From Streptococcus sp. DTU_2020_1001019_1_SI_AUS_MUR_006 (lineage in GTDB: Bacteria; Bacillota; Bacilli; Lactobacillales; Streptococcaceae): a stretch of 64,000 nt of DNA. The first letter of the stretch is position 1, and each line of letters opens with the position of its first letter. Both the position numbers and the translations under genes were made by a program. The notes beneath the pieces were generated by a model that had not been told where the DNA came from, ran no database searches, and was given only the letters and a program-made list of their open reading frames with translations. Positions 34,130-42,850 of this stretch are shown in pieces. The stretch lies in NCBI RefSeq assembly GCF_032340315.1, contig NZ_CP135436.1, positions 1,137,501 to 1,201,500 of the forward strand. The letters are read 5' to 3'.

Positions 34130-34369
34130 ATGGATACGATTGAAAATCTCATTATTGCAATTGTGAAACCTTTGATTTCACAACCAGATGCCTTAACTAT
34201 CAAGATTGAAGATACACCAGAATTTTTGGAGTATCATTTGGATCTTGACCAAAGCGATGTGGGTCGTGTGATTGGTCGTAAGGGTCGCACTATCTCTGCG
34301 ATAAGAACGATTGTCTACTCTGTCCCAACTGAAGACAAAAAAGTAAGAATCGTTATTGACGAAAAATAA
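34130..34369 (+). CDS. khpA: KH-domain RNA-binding protein KhpA
   Basis: 79 residues forming one KH domain, with the GXXG loop in [14 protein letters not shown]. KhpA pairs with KhpB/EloR at the division site in streptococci, binds RNA broadly and affects cell size. It is co-transcribed with rpsP and ends just before a terminator. Confidence 0.94.
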   Translation: MDTIENLIIAIVKPLISQPDALTIKIEDTPEFLEYHLDLDQSDVGRVIGRKGRTISAIRTIVYSVPTEDKKVRIVIDEK

Positions 34370-34370
34370 G

Positions 34371-34400
34371 AAAAGCGGGACGGATTGTCTCGCTTTTTTT
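34371..34400 (+). terminator. Terminator after khpA
   Basis: AAAGCGGGAC pairs with GTCTCGCTTT (one wobble), with T run to 34400. Confidence 0.85.
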
Positions 34401-34414
34401 GCAAGGAGCAGGAT

Positions 34415-34750
34415 ATGAAGGATTTAACGTTTAGACAATTACAAGACTACTTACTCGAACATTACCAGCAGTCTCGGACTGAGGAAGGTCTTTTTATCAA
34501 ATTGGTAGAAGAAGTTGGTGAAGTAGCTGAAGTTTTAAATGGACGCTCTGGTCGAAAAGAGGGTGTTCAAGACTCGAACGAGGAACTTGCTAAAGAACTT
34601 GCTGATATCATTCACTACACCGTCGCAATTGCAGCCATCAACGACATTGATCTAACCAAGACCATTTTTGAAAAAGATAAAAAGGCAGCTATCAAATATC
34701 AGCATGAACGAGATTTGGAAGGATATTTAGAAGCCGAAGGTCAGAACTAG
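34415..34750 (+). CDS. MazG-like nucleotide pyrophosphohydrolase
   Basis: 111 residues from ATG 34415, chosen because AAGGAG lies 6 bases upstream and the earlier in-frame start would fall inside the terminator. The all-alpha NTP-PPase pattern is present: EEVGEVAEVL in the first helix and NEELAKELADIIHYTV in the third, which supply the metal-binding acidic residues. Such enzymes hydrolyse NTPs, often damaged ones, to NMP and pyrophosphate. The substrate is not predictable. Confidence 0.82.
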   Translation: MKDLTFRQLQDYLLEHYQQSRTEEGLFIKLVEEVGEVAEVLNGRSGRKEGVQDSNEELAKELADIIHYTVAIAAINDIDLTKTIFEKDKKAAIKYQHERDLEGYLEAEGQN

Positions 34751-34764
34751 CTTTTTCCTCCAAC

Positions 34765-34793
34765 TTGTGAAAATCCCTGGAACGTGATAAAAT
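34765..34793 (+). promoter_or_regulatory. Promoter of rimM-trmD
   Basis: TTGTGA (34765-34770), 17 bases, TAAAAT (34788-34793) with extended TGA. Confidence 0.65.
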
Positions 34794-34821
34794 AAAGGAA
34801 GAAACATACACAGGAGATCAA

Positions 34822-35340
34822 ATGAACTATTTTAACGTTGGAAAAATCGTCAATACACAAGGTTTACAAGGTGAGATGAGAGTCTTATCTGTGACGGATT
34901 TTTCGGAAGAACGCTTTAAAAAAGGTGCAGAGCTGGCCTTATTTGATGAGAAGGATCAATTTGTTAAAACAGTGACTATCGCAAGTCACCGTAAGCATAA
35001 AAACTTTGATATCATCAAATTTAAGGATATGTACCATATCAATGCTATTGAAAAGTACAAGGGATACAGTCTTAAGGTTGCTGAGGAAAATTTGAATGAC
35101 CTAGACGATGGTGAATTTTATTATCACGAGATTATCGGTTTGGAAGTCTATGAGGGTGATAACTTGATTGGAACCATCAAAGAAATCCTGCAACCAGGTG
35201 CTAACGATGTCTGGGTGGTCAAGAGAAAAGGCAAGCGTGATTTGTTATTGCCTTATATCCCACCAGTTGTCCTCAATGTTGATATTCCAAATAATCGTGT
35301 GGATGTAGAACTCTTGGAAGGGTTAGACGATGAAGATTGA
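34822..35340 (+). CDS. rimM: Ribosome maturation factor RimM
   Basis: 172 residues: an N-terminal beta-barrel beginning [20 protein letters not shown] and a C-terminal PRC-barrel with [14 protein letters not shown]. It helps mature the 3' (head) domain of the 30S subunit. The last codons overlap the trmD start by 11 bp, so the two are translationally coupled, as in most bacteria. Confidence 0.96.
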   Translation: MNYFNVGKIVNTQGLQGEMRVLSVTDFSEERFKKGAELALFDEKDQFVKTVTIASHRKHKNFDIIKFKDMYHINAIEKYKGYSLKVAEENLNDLDDGEFYYHEIIGLEVYEGDNLIGTIKEILQPGANDVWVVKRKGKRDLLLPYIPPVVLNVDIPNNRVDVELLEGLDDED

Positions 35341-36049
35341 TATTTTAACCCTCTTTCCAGAGATGTTCTCGCCTCTAGAACATTCCATCGTTGGGAAAGC
35401 TCGTGAGAAGGGACTTCTTGACATCCAGTATCACAATTTTCGTGAATATGCTGAAAAGGCCCGTCATGTGGATGATGAGCCATATGGCGGGGGTCAAGGG
35501 ATGTTGCTACGTGCGCAGCCAATCTTTGATGCCTTTGATGCCATTGAAAAGCAGAATCCGCGCGTGATTCTTTTGGATCCTGCTGGTAAGCAGTTTGATC
35601 AAGCCTATGCTGAAGATTTAGCCCAAGAAGAAGAACTCATCTTTATCTGTGGTCACTACGAGGGCTATGATGAACGCATTAAGACCTTGGTAACAGATGA
35701 GATTTCTCTTGGTGATTATGTTCTAACTGGTGGAGAACTGGCAGCAATGACCATGATTGATGCGACGGTTCGCTTGATACCAGAAGTAATTGGGAAGGAA
35801 ACCAGTCACCAAGATGATAGCTTCTCATCTGGGCTCCTCGAATATCCTCAGTACACACGTCCTTATGACTATCGTGGCATGGTGGTTCCAGAAGTGCTTA
35901 TGAGTGGGCATCATGAGAAGATTCGTCAATGGCGTCTCTATGAAAGTCTCAAAAAAACTTATGAGCGTAGACCAGATTTGTTGGAACATTACGAATTAAC
36001 AGCAGAAGAAGCCAAAATGTTAGCAGACATTAAAGAAAATACAAACTAA
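35330..36049 (+). CDS. trmD: tRNA (guanine-37-N1)-methyltransferase TrmD
   Basis: 239 residues with the SPOUT knot. [15 protein letters not shown] is the standard start, EPYGGGQGM and the [17 protein letters not shown] knot segment bind S-adenosylmethionine. It methylates G37 in tRNAs that read CUN, CCN and CGG codons, preventing frameshifts. It is downstream of rimM and followed by a small ATP-cone gene. Confidence 0.97.
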   Translation: MKIDILTLFPEMFSPLEHSIVGKAREKGLLDIQYHNFREYAEKARHVDDEPYGGGQGMLLRAQPIFDAFDAIEKQNPRVILLDPAGKQFDQAYAEDLAQEEELIFICGHYEGYDERIKTLVTDEISLGDYVLTGGELAAMTMIDATVRLIPEVIGKETSHQDDSFSSGLLEYPQYTRPYDYRGMVVPEVLMSGHHEKIRQWRLYESLKKTYERRPDLLEHYELTAEEAKMLADIKENTN

Positions 36050-36061
36050 AAGGAGAAGCCT

Positions 36062-36400
36062 ATGCAAGTCATTAAACGTGATGGACAAGTTGCCGACTTT
36101 GATCCAGATAAAATCTATCAAGCCATTCTCAAAGCTGCTCAAACAGTTTATGTTTTGACAGATGATTTACGTCAAAATCTAGCTCAAGTAACTAAAAAGG
36201 TTGTCTTGGATCTAGAAGAAGCAAAAGTGGAGCGTGCGACAATCAGCATGATTCAATCAATGGTTGAGCATCGCTTGCTTGGCGCAGGCTACATTACCAT
36301 TGCTGAACACTATATCTCTTACCGTTTGCAACGTGATTTAGAGAGAAGTGGTTACGGAGAACACATTGCTGTTCACCTTCATTTTGAACAAATCCGTTAA
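36062..36400 (+). CDS. Stand-alone ATP-cone domain protein
   Basis: 112 residues that consist almost only of an ATP-cone: MQVIKRDGQVADFDPDKI, the ERATISMIQSMVEHRLL helix and the AEHYISYRLQRD end. ATP-cones sense ATP/dATP at the N-terminus of ribonucleotide reductases and in NrdR. Here there is no reductase or zinc ribbon attached. It follows trmD by 12 bp with AAAGGAG, so it is probably in that operon. Its role, perhaps nucleotide sensing, is unknown. Confidence 0.8.
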   Translation: MQVIKRDGQVADFDPDKIYQAILKAAQTVYVLTDDLRQNLAQVTKKVVLDLEEAKVERATISMIQSMVEHRLLGAGYITIAEHYISYRLQRDLERSGYGEHIAVHLHFEQIR

Positions 36401-36404
36401 TAGA

Positions 36405-36441
36405 AAAGAGTGAGATGAAGAAAACTCATCTCACTCTTTCT
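36405..36441. terminator. Bidirectional terminator
   Basis: AAAGAGTGAGATGA (36405-36418) pairs perfectly with TCATCTCACTCTTT (36426-36439). It overlaps the stop codon of the leftward gene and can end transcription from both sides. Confidence 0.88.
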
Positions 36442-36751
36442 TAAATCGATTTTTTTGGGCAGTTTGGACAGTTGAGGGAACAAAACTTATTTTTTGAATA
36501 TCTGGGATTCGAATAATGCGGGTCACATTTTTTGCAAAATTTTTAACGATAATTTGCTGGCGATCCGTATCATATTTGATGATATCCCCTGTAAAACTCG
36601 TATCTGAAAAAATAATGTGGACAGCAGTTTTTTTTAGGAGTGCCTCTTTAATGGCACTTGTCAGGGAGTCGGCTTTTGAATGATCTGGTTCTTCTCGTCC
36701 GTTGAGAAAGCCTTGGAATTTTTGTTGAATGTAGTTAAATAAATCTTTCAT
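36431..36751 (-). CDS. Small conserved hypothetical protein (106 aa)
   Basis: 106 residues from ATG 36751, chosen because GGGAGG precedes it. An N-terminal amphipathic helix (MKDLFNYIQQKFQ) is followed by a beta-rich domain (HIIFSDTSFTGDIIKYDTD, then IVKNFAKNVTRIIRIPDIQK) that resembles a small SH3/Sm-like or YolD-like barrel. I do not recognise the family with confidence. It is convergent with the trmD operon. Confidence 0.65.
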   Translation of the reverse strand: MKDLFNYIQQKFQGFLNGREEPDHSKADSLTSAIKEALLKKTAVHIIFSDTSFTGDIIKYDTDRQQIIVKNFAKNVTRIIRIPDIQKISFVPSTVQTAQKNRFKKE

Positions 36752-36846
36752 CGGAGCCTCCCTTCTTTTTACCATTATATACAATTTTAAAAAAATCTAC
36801 AAGATTTTACGAATAATCAAGTGAAGACAATCAAAAGGAGAATACA

Positions 36847-37062
36847 ATGGCAGAATTTACATTTGAAATCGAGGAACACTTACTTACGCTCTCAGAGAAT
36901 GAAAAAGGTTGGACTAAGGAAATCAATCGTGTCAGCTTTAACGGAGCACCAGCAAAGTTTGACATTCGTGCTTGGAGTCCAGACCACACTAAGATGGGGA
37001 AAGGAATCACCCTCTCAAACGAAGAGTTTCAAGTGATGGTCGATGCCTTCAAAAATCAATAA
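36847..37062 (+). CDS. YdbC/PC4-like single-stranded nucleic-acid-binding protein
   Basis: 71 residues: MAEFTFEIEEHLLTLSENEK, then GWTKEINRVSFNGAPAKFDI, RAWSPDHTKMGKGITLS and a last helix. This is the bacterial PC4/Sub1-like fold typified by Lactococcus YdbC, which dimerises and binds single-stranded DNA or RNA. AAAGGAG lies 7 bases before the ATG. It is a monocistronic gene between two hairpins. Confidence 0.82.
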   Translation: MAEFTFEIEEHLLTLSENEKGWTKEINRVSFNGAPAKFDIRAWSPDHTKMGKGITLSNEEFQVMVDAFKNQ

Positions 37063-37082
37063 GCAATCATAAAAAAACAGAC

Positions 37083-37124
37083 GAAAGGAGGTTGGGAGAA
37101 AATTCCCGACCTCCTTTCTTTCTT
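37083..37124. terminator. Terminator between ydbC-like gene and bioY
   Basis: GAAAGGAGGT (37083-37092) pairs with ACCTCCTTTC (37109-37118), with an inner GGG/CCC pairing and T-rich flank. It lies between convergent genes and can serve both. Confidence 0.87.
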
Positions 37125-37127
37125 TCT

Positions 37128-37667
37128 TTATTTATGTGAAAAGTAGGGTTGACTACTAAGTCGTTGAAGGAGTGGTCGTCCGATAAAACTAATAGCAATA
37201 ATTTTTGCAAGATCAGGAATGATAAAGGGAATGACACCGACAGCGAGAGCCTTGTCAATAGGCATACCAGCAAGGAAGTGGAGGCTGAGAATACCACCGA
37301 CAAAGACAAGGGAATCCCCTAAGAGATTGGCTAGGAAAATACGTACAACACTGCTATTCGTATGAGTCAGATAGGAAGCAAGCCCAGCATAGACAAGGTC
37401 AAACCATAGATAACCAGCACTTGGTCCTACTAAAACGTGGAAACCAGCTCCGCCGCTAGCAAAGACAGGAAGTCCAATGGCACCCAGTAAGAGATAGAGT
37501 CCAACAGAGAGAACAGCTTCCCTTGGTCGAAAAACAGTAGCAATGAGACCGATAGCAAAGTTTTGCAGAGTAAATGGTACAGGTCCAATTGGGATACTAA
37601 TTTGGGCTAATACTGCAATCAGAGCAGCCCCGATAGCTGGAATAGCGTAAATATGTGCTTTTTTCAT
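37128..37667 (-). CDS. bioY: Biotin ECF transporter S component BioY
   Basis: 179 residues with six membrane helices and the BioY pattern: IPIGPVPFTLQNFAIGLIA near residue 25 and GPSAGYLWFD near 85, which form the biotin site. It binds biotin outside the membrane and uses a shared ECF energising module encoded elsewhere. No biotin synthesis genes are visible nearby, so this strain likely relies on uptake. The promoter carries a BirA-type operator. Confidence 0.94.
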   Translation of the reverse strand: MKKAHIYAIPAIGAALIAVLAQISIPIGPVPFTLQNFAIGLIATVFRPREAVLSVGLYLLLGAIGLPVFASGGAGFHVLVGPSAGYLWFDLVYAGLASYLTHTNSSVVRIFLANLLGDSLVFVGGILSLHFLAGMPIDKALAVGVIPFIIPDLAKIIAISFIGRPLLQRLSSQPYFSHK

Positions 37668-37700
37668 AATAGTTAACCTCTTTTATAATTTATAGTAACT

Positions 37701-37728
37701 ATTATACTTTAAGAAACATAATTGTCAA
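37701..37728 (-). promoter_or_regulatory. Promoter of bioY
   Basis: Read leftward: TTGACA (37728-37723), 16 bases, TATAAT (37706-37701), a consensus promoter. Confidence 0.85.
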
Positions 37729-37755
37729 CCTATTTTAAAAACAAAGGTTACAAAT
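37721..37755. promoter_or_regulatory. BirA-type biotin operator overlapping the bioY -35 box
   Basis: ATTGTCAACC (37721-37730), 15 bases, GGTTACAAAT (37746-37755) forms an inverted repeat close to the BirA consensus WTTGTTAAC-N14-16-GTTAACAAW. It covers the -35 box, so biotin-loaded BirA would block transcription. Inferred from pattern and gene. Confidence 0.7.
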
Positions 37756-37911
37756 TTGTAACGGCCGATTTAGACAAAAAAGTCGGCTAGGATTTTTTTC
37801 AGAACACAGATAATCTTATCCGTAATAAAAAATACCCTTATGGAGCTTGGCTACCATATGGTGAATAAACCTTAGGAATCCTGATGGAAAAGAGTTCTCT
37901 AATTTGCTCTA

Positions 37912-37964
37912 GTAAAAGAAAAAGATTGAAGAAAATGGTCCAAAATAGACTTTTTCTTCAATCT
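37912..37964 (-). terminator. Terminator of gor
   Basis: AGATTGAAGAAAA (37923-37935) pairs with TTTTCTTCAATCT (37952-37964). Read leftward it is followed by TTTTTCTTTT. The stretch 37756-37911 also contains a TTACAAATTTGTAA palindrome and a GCCGA/TCGGC hairpin; nothing else is visible there. Confidence 0.75.
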
Positions 37965-37994
37965 GAATGACCGAGATGATCTCATTTAAAATTA

Positions 37995-39341
37995 TTAACG
38001 CATAGTCACAAACTCTTCTGAGCCAGTTGGATGGATAGCGACTGTCGCATCAAAGTCAGCTTTTGTAGCTCCCATCTTGATTGCTACTGCAAAACCTTGA
38101 ATCATTTCATCAACGCCGTAGCCGATGCCATGAAGGCCAACGACCTTTTCATCTGCACCTGCTGTAACGAGCTTGAAGCGAGCTTCTTGACGGTGGCTGG
38201 TAACTGCTGAATACATAGAAGCAAATTTTGAAGTATAGACTTTAATGTTTTCTTGTCCATACTCTTTGATAGCTTCTTCCTCAGTCAGACCGACAGTTCC
38301 GATAGCTGGGTGTGAGAAGACAACAGTTGGAATAGTAGTGTAGTCCATTTTGGCATTGGTTTTACCGTTGAAAAGTCTTTCGGATAGGGTACGTCCAGCC
38401 TTGATAGCAACAGGAGTCAGTTCTTTTTCACCTGTCACATCGCCAAGAGCGTAGATACCATCAACGACTGTGTTTTGGTATTCGTCAACTTGGATGAAAC
38501 CACGTTCATTGAGAGTAACGCCTGCCTTTTCTAGCTGGAGTCCTTCAACGTTTGGACGGCGGCCAGTTGCCCAGATAACTTGACTGGCAGTATGAGTACT
38601 ACCATCTTCGAAATGAATGGTAATGCCTTGTTCAGTTTCTTCAAGTTTAGCAGGAACCTTATGGGTGTGGAGGTTTAATCCAGTATTTTCCATTTCTTGA
38701 ACCAAGCTCTCAACAATATAGCTATCAAATCCACGAAGTGGACGCTCGCGACGGACGAATAAATCAGTCTGTACATCAAGAGTATGGAGCACGCCAGCTA
38801 ATTCGACAGCAATGTAACCTGCCCCAAGAATGGCTACAGATTCAGGCAACTCTTCCCAAGCAAAGACATCATCAGAACTACCACCTAGTTCCGCACCAGG
38901 AATGGCAGGAATATGAGGATGGGCCCCAGTTGCAATGACGATGTGCTTAGCACGGATCAAATCACCATTGACACTGACTGTATGAGCGTCAACGAACTCG
39001 GCGCGTCCTTCAATCAAATCAACTCCGTTACGCTTAAAGCTTCCACCATAAGAAGAACGAGCACGGTCAATATAGGCTTCACGATTCTTACGAAGCCTTG
39101 CGTAATCAAATTCATTCCCAGTGCTCGTGAAACCATAGTCAGGTCCATATTTGTGGATACTCTCTGCAATTTGTGCTCCATACCACATGATTTTCTTGGG
39201 AACACAGCCCAAATTTACACAAGTTCCACCTAATTTCTTTTCCTCAATGACTGCAGCTTTTGCCCCGTGTTCACCAGCACGATTCATGGTAGCAATTCCC
39301 CCGCTACCTCCACCGATAGCGATAATATCATATTCTCTCAT
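37995..39341 (-). CDS. gor: Glutathione-disulfide reductase
   Basis: 448 residues from ATG 39341, chosen because AAAGGAGC precedes it and the FAD-binding [15 protein letters not shown] then starts the protein. The redox cysteines are C41 and C46 in [13 protein letters not shown]. The NADPH site has [11 protein letters not shown] and the C-terminal [12 protein letters not shown] carries the catalytic His. It keeps glutathione reduced; streptococci of this group import glutathione, so it supports oxidative stress resistance. Single-gene transcript. Confidence 0.94.
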   Translation of the reverse strand: MREYDIIAIGGGSGGIATMNRAGEHGAKAAVIEEKKLGGTCVNLGCVPKKIMWYGAQIAESIHKYGPDYGFTSTGNEFDYARLRKNREAYIDRARSSYGGSFKRNGVDLIEGRAEFVDAHTVSVNGDLIRAKHIVIATGAHPHIPAIPGAELGGSSDDVFAWEELPESVAILGAGYIAVELAGVLHTLDVQTDLFVRRERPLRGFDSYIVESLVQEMENTGLNLHTHKVPAKLEETEQGITIHFEDGSTHTASQVIWATGRRPNVEGLQLEKAGVTLNERGFIQVDEYQNTVVDGIYALGDVTGEKELTPVAIKAGRTLSERLFNGKTNAKMDYTTIPTVVFSHPAIGTVGLTEEEAIKEYGQENIKVYTSKFASMYSAVTSHRQEARFKLVTAGADEKVVGLHGIGYGVDEMIQGFAVAIKMGATKADFDATVAIHPTGSEEFVTMR

Positions 39342-39520
39342 AGAAAGCTCCTTTACTTGTTTTCTAGTCATATTCTATCTTTTTTTGGGAGTCAATGCAA
39401 AAATCTGCTACGCTTAAAATTTTTAAGAAAATGCTTGCAAAAATAAAAAAGAAAGTGTATTATGTAACTAATACAACAATAAAAGATTTTAGCAAATGTT
39501 TTTGGATAATGAGAAATCAA

Positions 39521-39549
39521 TTGTCCATTTTTAGGATGTGTGCTATAAT
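39521..39549 (+). promoter_or_regulatory. Promoter of the MacAB-like exporter operon
   Basis: TTGTCC (39521-39526), 17 bases, TATAAT (39544-39549) with extended TGC. Confidence 0.78.
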
Positions 39550-39582
39550 CTTAACATATATATTTATAAAAGGGGTATTGCT

Positions 39583-40770
39583 ATGAAAAGAAAGTCAAAA
39601 GCTAAGAAATGGCCTTTATTTACTGCTATTGGAGTTGCATCAGTACTTGTAGTGGGAGCAGCAGCTGTTCTTCTACTGAGACAACCAAATCAAGCTGCAA
39701 CAAAAGATGAAACTGCTAAGATTGTCCTTGCCAAAGAGGGGTCTGTGGCATCTTCAGTTCTTTTATCTGGTACCGTAACAGCTCAGAATGAACAATACAT
39801 CTATTATGATGCCAGCAAGGGTGACTTGGATGAGGTCTTGGTTTCTGTTGGTGATCAGGTCAGCGAAGGACAGGCTCTCGTTAAGTATAGTAGCACAGAA
39901 GCCCAGGCTGCCTATGATGCTGCCAGTCGTGCTGTTGCTAAAGCTGATCGTCATATCAATGAACTGAATGAGTCTCGAAATACCGCTGCAGCAACACCTA
40001 GCCTTCCGCAAGCAGGTCTAGAAGGAGCAACTGGACAAGCGCCAGCTCAGTCATCCGGTTCTGCTACAGCTGCTATTGATTCTCAAATCAGCGATGCTCG
40101 TGATGTGCGTGCAGATGCAGAAGCGCAACTCGAAAAAGCTCAAGCCCAGTTGAATGCAGCTACGGTTTTGAGTACGGTAGAAGGAACAGTTGTAGAAGTA
40201 AATCGTAATGTTTCAAAATCTCCAACAGGAAATAGTCAAGTTTTGATTCATATCGTAAGTAACGATAACTTGCAGGTCAAGGGAGAGCTTTCTGAGTACA
40301 ACCTTGCCAATCTATCTGTAGGCCAAGAAGTCACTTTCACTTCCAAGGTTTACCCAGATAAAACTTGGAATGGTAAGATTAGCTATATTTCAAATTATCC
40401 AAAAAATAACAGTGAAGCAAGCAGTAGCTTAGCTGGTTCAAACACAGGTTCTAAATATCCATATACCGTCGATGTAACAAGTGAAATTGGTGATTTGAAA
40501 CAGGGATTTACAGTCAGTGTTGAAGTGAAAAGCACTAGCAAAGCACTAATTGTTCCGATCACCAGCGTAGTCATGGAAGAAGATAAAAACTATGTTTGGA
40601 TTCTTGATGAAAATCAAAAGGCCAAAAAAGTTGAAGTTGGTTTGGGCAATGCAGATGCAGAAAATCAAGAAATCACATCTGGTCTGACAGATGGAGCAAA
40701 AGTCATCAGTAATCCGACAGCTTCCTTGCAAGAAGGAAAAGAGGTGAAGACTGATGAAGCAACTAATTAG
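39583..40770 (+). CDS. MacA-like membrane-fusion adaptor of an ABC exporter
   Basis: 395 residues from ATG 39583; the earlier in-frame start lies inside the -10 region. An N-terminal membrane anchor (about 8-30) is followed by a lipoyl/barrel-sandwich part, a helical hairpin (about 110-200, Ala/Gln-rich) and beta-barrel domains with LIVPITSVVMEEDKNYVWI. It matches Spr0693, the adaptor of the Spr0693-0695 MacAB-like efflux pump of S. pneumoniae, which is linked to resistance to antimicrobial peptides and some antibiotics. The 3' end overlaps the ATPase gene by 17 bp. Confidence 0.9.
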   Translation: MKRKSKAKKWPLFTAIGVASVLVVGAAAVLLLRQPNQAATKDETAKIVLAKEGSVASSVLLSGTVTAQNEQYIYYDASKGDLDEVLVSVGDQVSEGQALVKYSSTEAQAAYDAASRAVAKADRHINELNESRNTAAATPSLPQAGLEGATGQAPAQSSGSATAAIDSQISDARDVRADAEAQLEKAQAQLNAATVLSTVEGTVVEVNRNVSKSPTGNSQVLIHIVSNDNLQVKGELSEYNLANLSVGQEVTFTSKVYPDKTWNGKISYISNYPKNNSEASSSLAGSNTGSKYPYTVDVTSEIGDLKQGFTVSVEVKSTSKALIVPITSVVMEEDKNYVWILDENQKAKKVEVGLGNADAENQEITSGLTDGAKVISNPTASLQEGKEVKTDEATN

Positions 40771-41455
40771 CCTCAAAAATATCTGTCGTAGCTATCGCAA
40801 TGGTGATCAAGAACTACTAGTCCTCAAGAATATTAACCTAGAAGTTCATGAGGGAGAATTTGTAGCAATCATGGGACCATCTGGTTCTGGGAAATCTACC
40901 CTTATGAATACCATTGGGATGTTAGATACCCCTACAAGTGGTCAGTATTTTCTAGATGGCAAAGAAGTAGCTGGTTTGGGTGAAAAACAATTAGCCAAGG
41001 TTCGAAATCAGGAAATCGGCTTCGTCTTTCAACAATTCTTTCTCTTGTCCAAGCTCAATGCACTTCAAAATGTAGAACTTCCCTTGATTTATGCAGGAGT
41101 TGCTGCATCAAAACGTCGCAAATTAGCAGAAGAGTATCTGGAAAAGGTTGAACTGACCGAGCGTAGCCATCATTTACCTTCGGAGTTGTCAGGTGGTCAG
41201 AAGCAAAGGGTTGCCATTGCGCGTGCATTGGTCAACAATCCTTCAATCATCTTGGCAGATGAGCCTACTGGAGCTTTGGATACTAAAACTGGAAATCAGA
41301 TCATGCAACTCTTAGTTGAATTAAACAAAGAAGGAAAAACCATCATTATGGTTACGCATGAGCCTGAAATCGCTGCTTACGCCAAGCGTCAGATTGTCAT
41401 TCGTGATGGCGTCATTTCATCTGATAGTGGTCTCGTAGAAAAGGAGGAAAACTAA
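40754..41455 (+). CDS. MacB-like exporter ATPase subunit
   Basis: 233-residue ATP-binding cassette of the lipoprotein/MacB family: Walker A GPSGSGKST near residue 40, signature LSGGQKQRVAIARAL, Walker B IILADEPTGALD and H-loop MVTHEPE. It is encoded between adaptor and permease and would power the pump from the cytoplasm. Translation is coupled to the overlapping adaptor gene. Confidence 0.95.
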   Translation: MKQLISLKNICRSYRNGDQELLVLKNINLEVHEGEFVAIMGPSGSGKSTLMNTIGMLDTPTSGQYFLDGKEVAGLGEKQLAKVRNQEIGFVFQQFFLLSKLNALQNVELPLIYAGVAASKRRKLAEEYLEKVELTERSHHLPSELSGGQKQRVAIARALVNNPSIILADEPTGALDTKTGNQIMQLLVELNKEGKTIIMVTHEPEIAAYAKRQIVIRDGVISSDSGLVEKEEN

Positions 41456-41456
41456 G

Positions 41457-42716
41457 ATGCAGAATCTGAAATTTGCCTTTTCATCCATTATGGCCCACAA
41501 GATGCGTTCTTTCCTGACCATGATTGGTATTATCATCGGTGTTTCCTCAGTTGTTGTGATCATGGCCTTAGGTGACTCTATGTCTCGTCAGGTCAATAAA
41601 AATATGACCAAGTCCCAGAAAGATATCCATGTCTTTTTCTCACCTACAAAGAGTAAGGACGGTTCCTTTACACAAAGACAATCTGCATTGACCTTGTCTG
41701 GTGGTCGAGAAGAAGATTTTGTTGAACCACCAAAACCTCAAGAAGCATGGGTCAAGGAAGCTGCTAAGCTCAAGGGAGTGGATAGCTACTATGTGACCAA
41801 CTCAGCCAATGTGACCTTGACTTATAAGGATAAAAAGGTCGAACACGCTAACATGACGGGTGGGAATGTCACCTATATGGATGCGGTTGAAAATAAAATC
41901 ATTGCAGGTCGTGGCCTTAGAGCGCAAGATTATAAGGATTTCGCAAGTGTGATCATCCTAGATGAAGAACTAGCCAATAGCCTTTTTGGTTCATCACAAG
42001 AAGCTCTCAACCAAATTGTTGAAGTAAATGAAATCAGTTACCGTGTTATTGGTGTTTATGCAAGTAAAGAGGCTAAGGCTGCGAAAACATTTGGAGTCGG
42101 AGGACTACCAATCACGACCAATATTTCCTTAGCAGCTAATTTTAACACAGATGAGATTTCAAATATTGTCTTCCGTGTCAATGATACTAGCTTAACCCAG
42201 ACTTTAGGACCAGAGTTGGCAAGAAGAATGACAGAGATTGCAGGTCTTCAACAAGGGGAATATCAAGTTGCAGATGCGTCTGCTGCCTTCCAAGAAGTTC
42301 AACAACTCTTTGGCTTCATAACAACGATTATTAGTGCTATTGCTGGGATTTCCCTCTTTGTTGGTGGTACCGGTGTTATGAACATTATGCTTGTTTCGGT
42401 GACAGAGCGTACCCGTGAGATTGGTCTACGTAAAGCACTAGGAGCAACACGGGCTAATATACTGGTTCAATTCTTGATTGAATCCATGATTTTAACCTTA
42501 TTAGGTGGGGTCATCGGTCTTCTGCTTGCTGCAGGGGTGACCATGCTTGCAGGAGTTCTTCTTCAAAATATGATTGCAGGAATCGAAGTTGGCGTATCCA
42601 TCCCAATCGCTCTCTTTAGTTTAGCGGTCTCAGCTGGCATCGGTATGATTTTCGGAGTTCTACCAGCCAATAAAGCTTCTAAGCTAGATCCGATTGAAGC
42701 TCTTCGCTATGAATAA
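41457..42716 (+). CDS. MacB-like exporter permease subunit
   Basis: 419 residues: one N-terminal membrane helix (about 18-40), a large extracellular domain (about 45-275) and three C-terminal helices with the FtsX-like stretch VSVTERTREIGLRKALGATR. This is the MacB topology; in Gram-positive cells it pushes substrate out through the adaptor. It starts one base after the ATPase stop codon. Last gene of the operon. Confidence 0.94.
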   Translation: MQNLKFAFSSIMAHKMRSFLTMIGIIIGVSSVVVIMALGDSMSRQVNKNMTKSQKDIHVFFSPTKSKDGSFTQRQSALTLSGGREEDFVEPPKPQEAWVKEAAKLKGVDSYYVTNSANVTLTYKDKKVEHANMTGGNVTYMDAVENKIIAGRGLRAQDYKDFASVIILDEELANSLFGSSQEALNQIVEVNEISYRVIGVYASKEAKAAKTFGVGGLPITTNISLAANFNTDEISNIVFRVNDTSLTQTLGPELARRMTEIAGLQQGEYQVADASAAFQEVQQLFGFITTIISAIAGISLFVGGTGVMNIMLVSVTERTREIGLRKALGATRANILVQFLIESMILTLLGGVIGLLLAAGVTMLAGVLLQNMIAGIEVGVSIPIALFSLAVSAGIGMIFGVLPANKASKLDPIEALRYE

Positions 42717-42730
42717 GATAATCAACAGGA

Positions 42731-42765
42731 AAAACAAGATGGACATCAGTCTGTCTTGTTTTTGT
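42731..42765 (+). terminator. Terminator of the exporter operon
   Basis: AAACAAGA (42732-42739) pairs with TCTTGTTT (42754-42761), with further inner pairing and TTTTTGT. Confidence 0.82.
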
Positions 42766-42796
42766 ATGGATTTCCTTATCGAAAATCATCAAAATA

Positions 42797-42805
42797 TGAT
42801 ATAAT
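42797..42805 (+). promoter_or_regulatory. Extended -10 promoter of metG
   Basis: TGA-TATAAT ending at 42805, 46 bp before the metG start. Confidence 0.6.
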
Positions 42806-42850
42806 GAAGTGTTAGAAAAACAGGTTTCATTAGCCTGGAAAGGAAATATT

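Noticed and set aside
36821..37036. 71-codon frame overlapping the ydbC-like gene
   Set aside because: The product is unlike any protein and the AAAGGAG site belongs to the ATG at 36847 in the other frame.
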